Source: Paragemmobacter amnigenus (GTDB lineage: Bacteria; Pseudomonadota; Alphaproteobacteria; Rhodobacterales; Rhodobacteraceae). From it: 64,000 nucleotides of DNA. The stretch lies in assembly GCF_009908265.2 (NCBI RefSeq), contig NZ_JAAATX020000007.1:186001-250000 (forward strand), given 5' to 3'. The number at the start of each line of letters is the position of its first letter. Positions within the stretch are counted from its first letter, which is position 1. Shown piece by piece: positions 40,531 to 49,103 of the stretch. The translations under genes were made by a program, and so were the position numbers. Below the pieces are notes generated by a model. That model ran no database searches. It worked only from the letters and a program-made list of their open reading frames with translations, and was not told where the DNA came from.

Positions 40531-41660
40531 TATTCCGCCGCTTCCTGCGCCTTCTCGGCGGCCTCGATCTCGGCCGCCTTGGCCTCGACCAGTTCGACGA
40601 TGTGGTCGATCATCCGGTCATTGCCCATCTTGTGGCTTTGCTTGCCCGCCAGATAGACCATGCCCGACCCCGCCCCGCCGCCGGTGAAGCCGATATCGGT
40701 CATCAGCGCCTCGCCCGGGCCGTTCACCACGCAGCCGATGATCGAGAGAGACATGGAGGTGGTGATGTGGGCCAAGCGATCCTCGAGCGCGGAGACGGTC
40801 TTGATGACGTCAAAGCCCTGACGCGCGCAGGAGGGGCAGGAGATGATGGTGACGCCGCGATGGCGCAGGCCAAGGGATTTGAGGATTTCGTATCCCACCT
40901 TCACCTCTTCCACCGGATCGGCAGAGAGGGACACGCGGATCGTGTCGCCAATGCCCATCCACAAGAGGTTGCCAAGACCGATGGCGGATTTGACGGTGCC
41001 CGAGACAAGGCCCCCCGCTTCGGTGATGCCCAGATGGATGGGGGCATCGGTCGCCTCGGCCAGTTGCTGATAGGCGGCGGCCGCGAGGAAGACGTCGGAG
41101 GCCTTCACACTGATCTTGAATTCGTGGAAATCATTGTCCTGCAACAGCTTGATATGGTCCATGCCGGATTCGACCATCGCGTCGGGGCAAGGCTCGCCGT
41201 ATTTTTCCAAGAGGTGCTTTTCAAGGCTGCCCGCGTTGACGCCGATGCGGATGGAACAGCCGTGGTCCTTGGCGGCCTTGACCACCTCTTTCACGCGCCG
41301 CGCGTCCCCGATATTGCCGGGGTTGATCCGCAGGCAGGCCGCGCCCGCCTCGGCCGCCTCGATCGCGCGTTTGTAGTGGAAGTGGATGTCGGCCACGATG
41401 GGAACGGGGCTTTCCGCCACGATCTCGCGCAAAGCGCGGGTCGATTCCTCGTCGGGGGTCGAGATGCGGACGATATCCGCCCCCGCCACCGCCGCGCGCT
41501 GCACCTGATCGATGGTGGCGGCGATGTCGGTGGTCAGGGTGTTGGTCATGGTCTGCACGCTGATCGGCGCGTCGCCCCCCACAAGCACCTTGCCCACACG
41601 GATCTGGCGGGACTTGCGGCGATAGATGTTGCGCCAGGGGCGGACGGCGTTCAGCGACAT
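40530..41660 (-). CDS. ispG: 4-hydroxy-3-methylbut-2-en-1-yl diphosphate synthase (flavodoxin)
   Basis: A 376-residue [4Fe-4S] enzyme of the non-mevalonate isoprenoid pathway. An N-terminal TIM-barrel region shows [24 protein letters not shown] and RINPGNIGD. The Fe-S cluster cysteines are in [10 protein letters not shown] and the [10 protein letters not shown] loop. The C-terminus is Ala/Glu-rich and probably disordered. ATG 41658-41660 is preceded by AGGAACG. It is the downstream neighbour of the RodZ-like gene with a 110-bp gap, an arrangement common in alphaproteobacteria. Confidence 0.96.
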   Translation of the reverse strand: MSLNAVRPWRNIYRRKSRQIRVGKVLVGGDAPISVQTMTNTLTTDIAATIDQVQRAAVAGADIVRISTPDEESTRALREIVAESPVPIVADIHFHYKRAIEAAEAGAACLRINPGNIGDARRVKEVVKAAKDHGCSIRIGVNAGSLEKHLLEKYGEPCPDAMVESGMDHIKLLQDNDFHEFKISVKASDVFLAAAAYQQLAEATDAPIHLGITEAGGLVSGTVKSAIGLGNLLWMGIGDTIRVSLSADPVEEVKVGYEILKSLGLRHRGVTIISCPSCARQGFDVIKTVSALEDRLAHITTSMSLSIIGCVVNGPGEALMTDIGFTGGGAGSGMVYLAGKQSHKMGNDRMIDHIVELVEAKAAEIEAAEKAQEAAE

Positions 41661-41763
41661 GGGGCGTTCCTGCAGGCGGTCGGATCAGCGATAGAGATAG
41701 GCACAAGAGGCGGGAACGGCAACCGCATCCGCGCGCCCGCTTTGGCCAGACTGTAAGGCAAAG

Positions 41764-41785
41764 CTGACAGTCAGTCGACTGTCAG
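41764..41785. other. 22-bp palindrome overlapping the RodZ-like stop codon
   Basis: CTGACAGTC and GACTGTCAG are perfect 9-bp inverted repeats with a 4-base loop. The stop codon of the leftward RodZ-like gene lies inside. No T-run follows on the minus strand. It may stabilise or attenuate the transcript between that gene and ispG. Confidence 0.5.
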
Positions 41786-43012
41786 TTCTTGCGGACCGGT
41801 CGCCTCGGCCACGTTCACGAAACGGGCAAGGTCGGCATCGCCGGAGACGTCAGCCTCGGCAAAGGTCTGGGTCAGGGAATCGGCCGAGAGCGAGACGTTC
41901 TTGACCACCGACGCCCCCGGAGCGGCCGGACCATAGGTCTTGCCGTTCACGGCGAAATAGACCGAACCGGAATTGCCCGCCCGCAGGACAGGCGGCGCCT
42001 CGAGTTGCGGGACAGAGTAGCGTTCGCCCGCATCGAGGATCTTTTCGAACAGCACCGTGCCATCGGCAGACTGCACCCGCACCCAGGACGGGCGCACGGC
42101 AATGACTTCCAGTTGCGGCGCGGCATCGGCCACCACCTGCACCCCGTCTTCGCCCAGAGCCTCGGCCACGGCGGTATCGACGGCGTCGGTCATGCCATCC
42201 GTCGCGGCGGTCGCAGCCAGCGTGCCGGTCTGGCGCGGATCGATCGCCGCGATGGGACCATCGCGCGAGGTCAACACCGGCACGTCGAGCGCCTGCGGAC
42301 GATAGAGCCGGTCCATCAGGTCGGGCTGTGCCGATGTCTCGGCCTCGGCCATGGCGGTTTCGGTTGTTTCGGTAGTGTCGGCCGCGGTGCCTGCCACCAG
42401 CGGGGCAGCGGTCTTGACGCCCTGCAGCGGGTCGATCTCGGCCACCACGGCGGGGGCCTGATCCACGGGGGCAAGCTGGACGCGCTGCACTTCCTGCAGC
42501 ACCGACCAGCCGCCATAGCCGATGGCCCCGATCAGCGCGGCGAGCACGACCAGCGAGCCGACCGCACCGGGTTCGACGCGGGCCATCAGGCTTTCGCTGC
42601 GGGGGATGAAGCTTGCGTTGGGATTGGCGAGGGGATCGCCCGACTCCTGCACCGCCCGCTTGGCCGTCATGGCGGTGGAAGAGGCGGACGCGCTCATCCC
42701 GTGGGCGACGGTGAAATTCGCCTCGTGGCAGAATTTGCGGAAGGCCCAGTCGGGATCCATGCCCAGATAGCGGGCGTAGGATCGGACATAGCCGGCCACG
42801 AACCCTTGCGTCTCGAAGGCCGAGACATCGGCGTTCTCGATGGCAGCGATGTAGGTGGCCTTGATCTTCAGCTCGCGCTGGACATCCAGCAGGGACTTGC
42901 CCAGCGTGGCGCGTTCACCCCGCATGAGGTCGCCAAGGCGCAGTTCGAAATCGTCAAAGCCCTTCGGCTTGTCGACCTCTGCCGTCGAAGGTTTTGCCCT
43001 CCGCCCGATCAT
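41771..43012 (-). CDS. RodZ-like helix-turn-helix membrane protein
   Basis: A 413-residue single-pass membrane protein. The N-terminal HTH_25 domain (residues about 22-95) contains LGDLMRGERATLGKSLLDVQ and GYVRSYARYLGMD. A disordered linker follows, then one membrane helix (GSLVVLAALIGAIGYGGWSVL), a long Ala/Thr-rich periplasmic region, and a C-terminal DUF4115 domain (WVRVQSADGTVLFEKILDAGE, GNSGSVYFAVNGKTYGP). RodZ proteins link MreB to the wall-elongation machinery. ATG 43010-43012 starts the conserved region. ispG lies directly downstream; hemA lies upstream on the same strand. Confidence 0.87.
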   Translation of the reverse strand: MIGRRAKPSTAEVDKPKGFDDFELRLGDLMRGERATLGKSLLDVQRELKIKATYIAAIENADVSAFETQGFVAGYVRSYARYLGMDPDWAFRKFCHEANFTVAHGMSASASSTAMTAKRAVQESGDPLANPNASFIPRSESLMARVEPGAVGSLVVLAALIGAIGYGGWSVLQEVQRVQLAPVDQAPAVVAEIDPLQGVKTAAPLVAGTAADTTETTETAMAEAETSAQPDLMDRLYRPQALDVPVLTSRDGPIAAIDPRQTGTLAATAATDGMTDAVDTAVAEALGEDGVQVVADAAPQLEVIAVRPSWVRVQSADGTVLFEKILDAGERYSVPQLEAPPVLRAGNSGSVYFAVNGKTYGPAAPGASVVKNVSLSADSLTQTFAEADVSGDADLARFVNVAEATGPQELTVD

Positions 43013-43128
43013 GCACCAAGTCCCATCACTGCCCCGCAAACGCCCGAGTCGCTTTAGGCGCGACTCATCTTCTGTCGTATTCCGGATAAGCTAGCACAGG
43101 GCAAGCAATTTTGCATGCGCGGAAAGGG

Positions 43129-44352
43129 TCAGGCAGAGACCTCGGCGCGATTCAGCGCACAGTGCCGCCAGAGCGCATCCATGGCCTTTACCAGATGGTC
43201 GATCTGGCCCGCATCATGCACCGGCGAGGGGGTGAAGCGGAGCCGCTCCGTCCCGCGGGGAACCGTGGGAAAATTGATCGGCTGGACATAGATTCCGTAC
43301 TGGTCGAGCAGCATGTCCGACAGCATCTTGCAGTGGACGGGATCGCCCACATGGACCGGAACGATATGGCTGCCATGGTCGATGATCGGCAGGCCCAGCC
43401 CCTTGAGCCGCATCTTGAGGATGCGCGCGTGGAGTTGCTGGGCGTCGCGCAGGTGCTGCGCGGTCTTGAGGATGCGGACCGAGGCCGCCGCCCCCGCCGC
43501 AACCGCAGGTGGCAGAGACGTGGTGAAGATGAAGCCCGGCGCATAGGAGCGGACGGCGTCGACCATCCTTGCGCTGGCCGCGATATAGCCGCCGAAGACG
43601 CCATAGGCCTTGGCCAGCGTGGCGTTGATGATGTCGATGCGGTGCATCTGGCCGTCGCGTTCCGCGACCCCTGCCCCCCTCGGGCCGTACATGCCCACGG
43701 CATGGACCTCGTCGATATAGGTCAGGGCGTTGAATTCCTCGGCCAGATCGCAGATCGCGGCGATGGGGCCGAAATCGCCATCCATCGAATAGATGGATTC
43801 GAAGGCGATCAGCTTGGGCGCAGCGGGATCGTCGGCTGCCAGCAATTCGCGCAGATGCGCCACGTCATTGTGGCGGAAGATCCGCTTGGCCCCGCCCCCG
43901 CGGCGGACGCCTTCGATCATCGAGGCGTGGTTGAGCGCATCGGAATAGATGATCAGCCCCGGAAACAGCAGGCGCAGCGTGGAAAGCGTGGCGTCATTGG
44001 CGATGTAGGCCGAGGAGAAGACCAGCGCCGCCTCCTTGCCGTGCAGGTCGGCCAGCTCGGCCTCGAGCCGCTTGTGATAGACCGTGGTGCCCGAGATGTT
44101 GCGCGTGCCGCCGGAACCGGCGCCGGTGGCATCCAGCGCCTCGTGCATGGCGGCCAGAACTTCGGGGTGCTGGCCCATGCCCAGATAGTCGTTGCCGCAC
44201 CAGACGGTTATGTCGCGCTCGGTCCCGTCGGGACGGCGCCAGACGGCCTGCGGGAAATGCCCCTTGCGACGTTCGATGTCGATGAAGGTCCGGTAGCGGC
44301 CTTCGTCATGCAGGCGTTGCAGGCTGGCATCCAGCGCGGCTTCGTAGTCCAT
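43129..44352 (-). CDS. hemA: 5-aminolevulinate synthase
   Basis: A 407-residue PLP enzyme condensing glycine and succinyl-CoA to 5-aminolevulinate, the first step of alphaproteobacterial tetrapyrrole (heme, bacteriochlorophyll, cobalamin) synthesis. Landmarks are [12 protein letters not shown], the glycine-rich [25 protein letters not shown] and the Schiff-base Lys in [13 protein letters not shown]. Length equals Rhodobacter HemA/HemT. ATG 44350-44352 is chosen because the protein starts [11 protein letters not shown] as in relatives; an upstream in-frame ATG would add 46 residues of no family sequence. An FnrL-type box lies 132 bp upstream, which fits oxygen control. Confidence 0.96.
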   Translation of the reverse strand: MDYEAALDASLQRLHDEGRYRTFIDIERRKGHFPQAVWRRPDGTERDITVWCGNDYLGMGQHPEVLAAMHEALDATGAGSGGTRNISGTTVYHKRLEAELADLHGKEAALVFSSAYIANDATLSTLRLLFPGLIIYSDALNHASMIEGVRRGGGAKRIFRHNDVAHLRELLAADDPAAPKLIAFESIYSMDGDFGPIAAICDLAEEFNALTYIDEVHAVGMYGPRGAGVAERDGQMHRIDIINATLAKAYGVFGGYIAASARMVDAVRSYAPGFIFTTSLPPAVAAGAAASVRILKTAQHLRDAQQLHARILKMRLKGLGLPIIDHGSHIVPVHVGDPVHCKMLSDMLLDQYGIYVQPINFPTVPRGTERLRFTPSPVHDAGQIDHLVKAMDALWRHCALNRAEVSA

Positions 44353-44483
44353 AGCGTCTCCTATCCGGCGTCCCTTTGCGCCGTCGTCAGTGCGCCTGCC
44401 CCCCTTCCCCGTAACGCGGGTCGGGCGGGGCTGCAATCGGGCGAAGGTCTTTATCCCTATCGGACTTTCCGCGAAAGCCGACA

Positions 44484-44497
44484 TTGACATGCATCAA
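44484..44497. promoter_or_regulatory. FnrL-type box upstream of hemA
   Basis: TTGACATGCATCAA matches 13 of 14 positions of TTGAT-N4-ATCAA, the FNR/FnrL consensus. It is 132 bp upstream of the hemA ATG and 46 bp after the end of the following leftward gene. FnrL control of hemA is established in Rhodobacter sphaeroides, which supports assigning the site to hemA. Confidence 0.75.
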
Positions 44498-44542
44498 TAC
44501 GGCAAGAGGGCAAGCGTTCCTTCGCGGGCAGAGATGGGGCAG

Positions 44543-45094
44543 TCAGTCGGCAATGGCAACGGCGCAATCCGTCGCGGCAGGCTGGCGGGCGGTGCAGGCC
44601 GCCACGGCCTCGTCCGCGCTGGCGCCGATCCCCCAGGAGCCGGTCGCGGCGGAAATGGCCAGCGCGCCGGAGTAATTGGCAAAATCCTCGGACGCAGAGG
44701 CGGAAAGCTGGACGGGCCGCGCCTCCCATCCTTCGGGGCGGACGACGGCCACGATGACACATTCTGCCGCGCCCTTCTTCTTGGCGTTGCATTGCGACAG
44801 GGCGACGGCGGTTGCCGCCTCGACCGTGTGGTGGTTGGCAGCGGCCATCGTCGCCTCGGACATCAGCCCCTCGTCGGGAGAGATGGCGATGGCGGCGTAA
44901 TAGGGTTGGTCCTTGGCGACCATCTCGAGCATCTTGGCCTGATCCTTAGGCAGGACGTCGCCTGCCGACATCTCGACCTCGGCCGGACGCGGGGGATAGA
45001 GCATCTGGGCCGCCTGATCGCCCGTCACGGTCTGGGCGGCGGCGGGCAGGACCGGCAGCAGCGCCGCAAGAATGGCGGTTGTGATGCGGGACAT
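44543..45094 (-). CDS. Secreted protein with a duplicated two-cysteine motif
   Basis: A 183-residue protein not assigned to a family with certainty. A signal peptide (MSRITTAILAALLPVLPAAAQ) is followed by a middle segment and two similar modules: AVALSQCNAKKKGAAECVIVAVV and, at the C-terminus, AVAACTARQPAATDCAVAIAD. Each has two cysteines in a Cys-x(8-9)-Cys pattern that could form a disulfide in the periplasm. This layout recalls DUF4189-like proteins. An AAGGAG site precedes ATG 45092-45094. It is upstream of hemA on the same strand, but the hemA FnrL box separates them. No function is proposed. Confidence 0.7.
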   Translation of the reverse strand: MSRITTAILAALLPVLPAAAQTVTGDQAAQMLYPPRPAEVEMSAGDVLPKDQAKMLEMVAKDQPYYAAIAISPDEGLMSEATMAAANHHTVEAATAVALSQCNAKKKGAAECVIVAVVRPEGWEARPVQLSASASEDFANYSGALAISAATGSWGIGASADEAVAACTARQPAATDCAVAIAD

Positions 45095-45220
45095 GGGACA
45101 AGCTCCTTCAACAGATCCGGCAGATATCTGGGCGTCGTCTTAGCGCGACCTGCGGGCTCTGGACAGGGGCAGATGTGCTGTTAGGGTCGGCCCGCCCATC
45201 ACTTTCAGGAGACGCAGAAG

Positions 45221-46594
45221 ATGACACTCGACGCCGTGCTTGCCCGTATCGACGCGGACCTTCCGCAGGCGCTGGAGCGGTTGATGGCGCTGCTCCGCAT
45301 CCCGTCGGTGTCGACCGATCCCGCCTACAAGGGCGATTGCGCCCGCGCGGCGGAGTGGCTGGCAGAGGAGTTGCGGGGGCTGGGCTTCGACGCGGCAAGC
45401 CGTCCGACGCCGGGGCATCCGATGGTGGTGGGACATGGCGGCAGCGGTGGGCGGCATCTGCTGTTCTACGGGCATTACGACGTGCAACCCGTTGATCCGC
45501 TTGAACTTTGGGCGCGCGATCCCTTTGATCCCGCAATCGAGGAAACGCCGAAGGGCCGCGTGATCCGCGCGCGGGGATCGTCGGATGACAAGGGGCAGCT
45601 GATGACCTTCATCGAGGCCTGCCGCGCGTGGAAGGCGGTGCATGGCAACCTGCCCTGCAAGCTGACGATCTTTCTGGAGGGCGAGGAGGAATCGGGTTCT
45701 CCGTCGCTGATCCCCTTCATGCAGGACAATGCGGCCGAGTTGCGTGCGGACCTTGCGCTGATCTGCGACACGGGCCTGTTCGAGGATGCGGTGCCTGCGA
45801 TCACCACTATGCTGCGCGGGTTGGCGAAAAGTGAATTCACCGTCCGTGCCGCGGATCGCGACCTGCATTCGGGGATGTATGGCGGGCTGGCGCGCAATCC
45901 GATCCATGTGATGACGCGGCTGCTGGCGGGGTTGCATGATGACGAGGGGCGCGTGCAGGTGCCCGGATTCTATGACGATGTGGCCGAGTTGCCGGATGCC
46001 TTGCGGTCGCAATGGCAGGCGCTGGCCTTTGACCATGCGAAATATCTGGGGGATGTGGGGCTTTCCCTTCCCGCGGGCGAGGTGGACCGCACGCCGCTGG
46101 AGATGATCTGGTCGCGGCCCACGGCCGAGGTGAACGGGGTCTGGGGCGGCTATACCGGCGCGGGGTTCAAGACCGTGCTGCCGTCCGAGGCCCATGCGAA
46201 GGTGAGCTTCCGTCTGGTGTCGCGGCAGGACCCCGAAAAAGTGCTCAAGTCGTTCAGATCATGGGCCGAATCGCGGATTCCGGCGGATTGCGAGATCCTC
46301 TGGCATGACGGCATCGAAGGCTCGCCCGCCAGCGTGATGGAGATCGGCGATCCCGCCTTCGAGGCGGCGCGGCAGGCGCTGGGTGACGAATGGGGGCGCG
46401 CGGCGGCCTTTGTCGGGTCGGGCGGGTCGATCCCGATTGCGGGATATTTCAAGTCGGTGCTGGGGATGGATGCGATGCTGATCGGCTTTGGCCGCGATGA
46501 CGACCAGATCCATTCCCCGAACGAGAAATATGATCTTGAGTGTTTCCACAAGGGCATCCGGTCCTGGGCCCGCGTGCTGGAGCGGCTGCAATGA
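45221..46594 (+). CDS. M20 family metallopeptidase (dipeptidase)
   Basis: A 457-residue cytosolic M20 hydrolase. Dizinc motifs are present: LFYGHYDVQPVD, RGSSDDKGQLM and the catalytic/ligand Glu pair in LEGEEESGSPSL; a later ligand His is in DRDLHSGMYGG and the C-terminal VGSGGSIP loop also fits. Such enzymes cleave dipeptides or related amides; the specific substrate is unknown. AGGAGACGCAGAAG precedes ATG 45221. Its stop overlaps the ATG of a GNAT acetyltransferase gene, implying co-translation and perhaps processing of related amino compounds. Confidence 0.92.
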   Translation: MTLDAVLARIDADLPQALERLMALLRIPSVSTDPAYKGDCARAAEWLAEELRGLGFDAASRPTPGHPMVVGHGGSGGRHLLFYGHYDVQPVDPLELWARDPFDPAIEETPKGRVIRARGSSDDKGQLMTFIEACRAWKAVHGNLPCKLTIFLEGEEESGSPSLIPFMQDNAAELRADLALICDTGLFEDAVPAITTMLRGLAKSEFTVRAADRDLHSGMYGGLARNPIHVMTRLLAGLHDDEGRVQVPGFYDDVAELPDALRSQWQALAFDHAKYLGDVGLSLPAGEVDRTPLEMIWSRPTAEVNGVWGGYTGAGFKTVLPSEAHAKVSFRLVSRQDPEKVLKSFRSWAESRIPADCEILWHDGIEGSPASVMEIGDPAFEAARQALGDEWGRAAAFVGSGGSIPIAGYFKSVLGMDAMLIGFGRDDDQIHSPNEKYDLECFHKGIRSWARVLERLQ

Positions 46595-47034
46595 CCGTGG
46601 TGATCCGTGACGCGGGCCCCGCGGACGAGGCGGCATGGCGCGGGCTGTGGCAGCAATACCTTGATTTCTATGAGGTCACGCTGGCCCCCGAGGTGACGGC
46701 GGCGACCTGGGCGCGACTGATGGACCCCGACAGCCCAGTCAAGGTGCGGCTGGCCTTTGACGGGGGGAAGATGGTCGGATTCGCCATCCACCTGCACCAT
46801 CCGTCGACATGGGTGATCGGGGATGACTGCTATCTGGAGGACCTGTTCCTTGCGCCCGAGGCGCGGGGCAAGCGGATCGGCAAGCGGTTGATGAACGACC
46901 TGATCAAGCTGGCCCGTGCGCGGGGGTGGCAGCGGCTGTACTGGCACACCGACGAGGAAAACGCGGTTGCGCGGCGGCTTTATGACCGCTTCGTCAAGAC
47001 GGACGGGCATGTGCGGTACCGCATGACGCTCTGA
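46591..47034 (+). CDS. GNAT family N-acetyltransferase
   Basis: A 147-residue acetyl-CoA-dependent acetyltransferase. The fold is visible in VVIRDAGPADEAAWRGLW, the central VGFAIHLHHPSTW strand pair, LEDLFLAPEARGKRIGKRLM (the acetyl-CoA pyrophosphate loop with RGKRIG) and WHTDEENAVARRLYDRF near the end. The substrate is unknown; the sequence is close in style to GNAT proteins acting on amines. ATG 46591 overlaps the M20 peptidase stop (ATGA). Confidence 0.9.
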   Translation: MTVVIRDAGPADEAAWRGLWQQYLDFYEVTLAPEVTAATWARLMDPDSPVKVRLAFDGGKMVGFAIHLHHPSTWVIGDDCYLEDLFLAPEARGKRIGKRLMNDLIKLARARGWQRLYWHTDEENAVARRLYDRFVKTDGHVRYRMTL

Positions 47035-47188
47035 CCGTTAAGGGCGCGATATTCCAACGGCTTGGCGGTGCTTGGTCGTGCCGCCCGCCGTGCAGGCGGC
47101 TGTGCCGCAGGCTGTACATACGCAGCGCACGGTCGCAAAGGGGCGGGGATGGTGAACGGACGCCCCGCCGCGCAGCGGCAGCTTGCCT

Positions 47189-47440
47189 TCAGGCCAGCGC
47201 CTTGCGCGCCAGTTTGGCGGCCAGCAGCAGGAAGGGCAGACCGTGCAGCAGGAGGTCGAAGATATCGACAGGGCGCGTCAGGCTGCCCGCCGCCAGCATC
47301 TTGAGCTTTTCCCAGATATGCGGTTCGGGAAAGAACGGCGCGAGGCCCAGCGTCAGCGCGGCGAGGATCACGAGGTTCAGGGGAATCTGGTCGAGAAGAT
47401 GCATCGAAGGCTCCGGTCTTTGCGGAGCGGTATCAGACAT
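47189..47440 (-). CDS. Small membrane protein, function unknown
   Basis: An 83-residue protein with two hydrophobic stretches (LNLVILAALTLGLAPFF and LLLHGLPFLLLAAKL) joined by an amphipathic loop containing PEPHIWEKLKMLAAG and PVDIFDLLLHG. I recall similar short proteins, sometimes annotated as RND-transporter-like, in related bacteria but cannot assign a function. The start may be ATG 47440 (AGAAG site) or ATG 47404 (GGAG site), the latter giving 71 residues. It lies directly before two tRNA-Asp genes on the same strand and converges with the GNAT gene. Confidence 0.65.
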   Translation of the reverse strand: MSDTAPQRPEPSMHLLDQIPLNLVILAALTLGLAPFFPEPHIWEKLKMLAAGSLTRPVDIFDLLLHGLPFLLLAAKLARKALA

Positions 47441-47465
47441 TCATCTTCTTGCATCTGTGGTGAAG

Positions 47466-47542
47466 TGGCGCGGTTGACGGGGCTCGAACCCGCGACCCCC
47501 GGCGTGACAGGCCGGTACTCTAACCGACTGAGCTACAACCGC
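47466..47542 (-). tRNA. tRNA-Asp (anticodon GTC), copy 1
   Basis: A complete 77-base tRNA with encoded CCA on the minus strand. The acceptor stem is GCGGTTG/CAACCGC with a G discriminator, the anticodon loop CTGTCAC gives GTC, and the T-arm is GGTTCGAGCCC. It is identical to the copy at 47570-47646. Confidence 0.97.
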
Positions 47543-47569
47543 GCTGGTCACATTCGGGGAAGCGGGCGG

Positions 47570-47646
47570 TGGCGCGGTTGACGGGGCTCGAACCCGCGAC
47601 CCCCGGCGTGACAGGCCGGTACTCTAACCGACTGAGCTACAACCGC
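47570..47646 (-). tRNA. tRNA-Asp (anticodon GTC), copy 2
   Basis: A 77-base gene identical to the copy at 47466-47542, with a 27-base spacer between them. As the 5' member on the minus strand it is transcribed first, probably as a common precursor. Confidence 0.97.
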
Positions 47647-47739
47647 GTGTCCGCCGCCCAGCTTCCCGAACGTGAGGGGGTATTACGGAAGGGCGCGGGC
47701 GGCGTCAAGCGACCTTTGGGGAAATTTATTGCGAGCAGG

Positions 47740-47803
47740 CAGGATGGGCAAAATTGTCCGTCCTACGGGCGCGGTTTGCAGGATGGGCAATATTGCCCAT
47801 CCT
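47740..47803. repeat. Tandem pair of GGATGGGC extragenic palindromes
   Basis: Two units 39 bp apart, each starting GCAGGATGGGCAA and ending TCCTACGGG. The second (47780-47803) is a perfect 24-bp palindrome with half AGGATGGGCAAT. The first is a degenerate version. The second palindrome covers the first two bases of the pirin stop codon (47802-47804). They lie between the tRNA-Asp genes and pirin. Confidence 0.75.
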
Positions 47804-48734
47804 ACGGGGCAGGGATGAATTCGCCGTCGTCGCCGGGCGGCAGGCGGAAACGGCCATGCGCCCAGTCGCCTGCGCGCCATGCCTCTTTCGCGGCCTCGAT
47901 CCGTTCCTTGGAAGAGGCCACGAAGTTCCACCAGATGTGGCGCGGGCCGTCCATCGTGGCCCCGCCCAGCAGCATGAGCCGCGCACCTTCGCCGCCTGCG
48001 CGGACCGAGACGCGGTCACCGGGGCGGAACACCAGCATCTGGCCCGCCGGGAAGGTCTGGCCCGCCACCGTCACCTCGCCGCCAAGGACGTAGACGCCGC
48101 GATCCTCGTGATCGTCCGGCAGGGGGATGGCGGCATGCGGGGCAAGGGTGGCGTCGGCATAGAAGACCTCGGACGGGGTGTCGACGTCGACGCGTTCGCC
48201 CCAGGCGTGGCCGAGGATCAGGCGGACCTGCTTCCCCTCGCCCTCGAGCTCGGGCAGCATGGTTTGGGGGGCGTGGAGGAAGGCGGCGGGGTCGTCCTCG
48301 TGCTTTTGCGGCAGGGCGAGCCATGTCTGGAGACCGAACAGCCCGTGGGGCTGTGCGCGCAGGGGGCCGTCGGTGCGTTCGGAATGGGTGATGCCATGGC
48401 CCGCCATCATCAGGTTGACGGCGCCCGGTTCGATCCACTGGTCGGTGCCGAGACTGTCGCGGTGATGGAGCCGCCCCTTGAGCAGATAGGTCACGGTCGC
48501 CAGCCCGATATGCGGGTGGGGGCGCACGTCGATGCCCTGCCCCGTCAGGAATTCCGCCGGTCCCATCTGGTCGAAGAAGATGAAAGGGCCGACCATCTGG
48601 CGCTGGACCGAGGGCAGCGCCCGCCGCACCTCGAACCCGCCAAGGTCGCGGGCGCGGGGCACGATGACGGCAGCGATCGAGTCGACGGCGTCGCCGATCG
48701 GGATGGTGGGGTCAAGGGCGGGGTTCCAGCTCAT
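47802..48734 (-). CDS. Pirin family protein
   Basis: A 310-residue bicupin. N-terminal pirin motifs are intact: VRRALPSVQRQMVGPFIFFDQMGPA, and metal ligands in RPHPHIGLATVTYLL, LHHRDSLG and AGHGITHSER. The C-terminal cupin has GGEVTVAGQTFPAGQMLVF. Some bacterial pirins have quercetin 2,3-dioxygenase activity, and others regulate enzymes; which applies is unknown. ATG 48732-48734 starts the conserved region; a longer upstream frame has none. It is divergent from the small secreted protein gene, and its stop codon overlaps a palindromic repeat. Confidence 0.92.
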   Translation of the reverse strand: MSWNPALDPTIPIGDAVDSIAAVIVPRARDLGGFEVRRALPSVQRQMVGPFIFFDQMGPAEFLTGQGIDVRPHPHIGLATVTYLLKGRLHHRDSLGTDQWIEPGAVNLMMAGHGITHSERTDGPLRAQPHGLFGLQTWLALPQKHEDDPAAFLHAPQTMLPELEGEGKQVRLILGHAWGERVDVDTPSEVFYADATLAPHAAIPLPDDHEDRGVYVLGGEVTVAGQTFPAGQMLVFRPGDRVSVRAGGEGARLMLLGGATMDGPRHIWWNFVASSKERIEAAKEAWRAGDWAHGRFRLPPGDDGEFIPAP

Positions 48735-49103
48735 CGCGGCCTCCGGTGGTTGGGCAGGACCAAGATAGGCGCAACGGGCGCGCGGGTCACCCGCCCCTGC
48801 GCGCGCGCCCTCTGTGCGGCAGGGCACAGGGCAGAGAATCAGCCGCGCAAGGCGGAACGGGCGGGACACGGGTGGCGGGCAGAGCGTGGATGAAACGGCA
48901 AGCGGTTGATTTCACGCGATTTTGGCGGAGCGCACAGCAGAGTCGGGGGCGTATCAACCCCCGACGCGGCGGGGGGTTCCGGAAATTATCCTTTTGACAG
49001 GCTGTCGCCGCAGGTCGCAGGCTTGCGGCGTCTGATCCTGTCCAATCGTGGCCGGACGGGGGGCTTTCCCCTGCCCCGCCGCCCCATCCGGAGTGATGAT
49101 CCC
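48735..49103. other. 369-bp intergenic region between divergent genes
   Basis: No reading frame here looks real. A 7-bp hairpin TCGGGGG/CCCCCGA with an 8-base loop lies at 48943-48964, without a T-run. A TTGACA occurs at 48994-48999, but no convincing -10 follows. The segment presumably holds the pirin promoter and that of the small protein at 49104. Confidence 0.5.
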
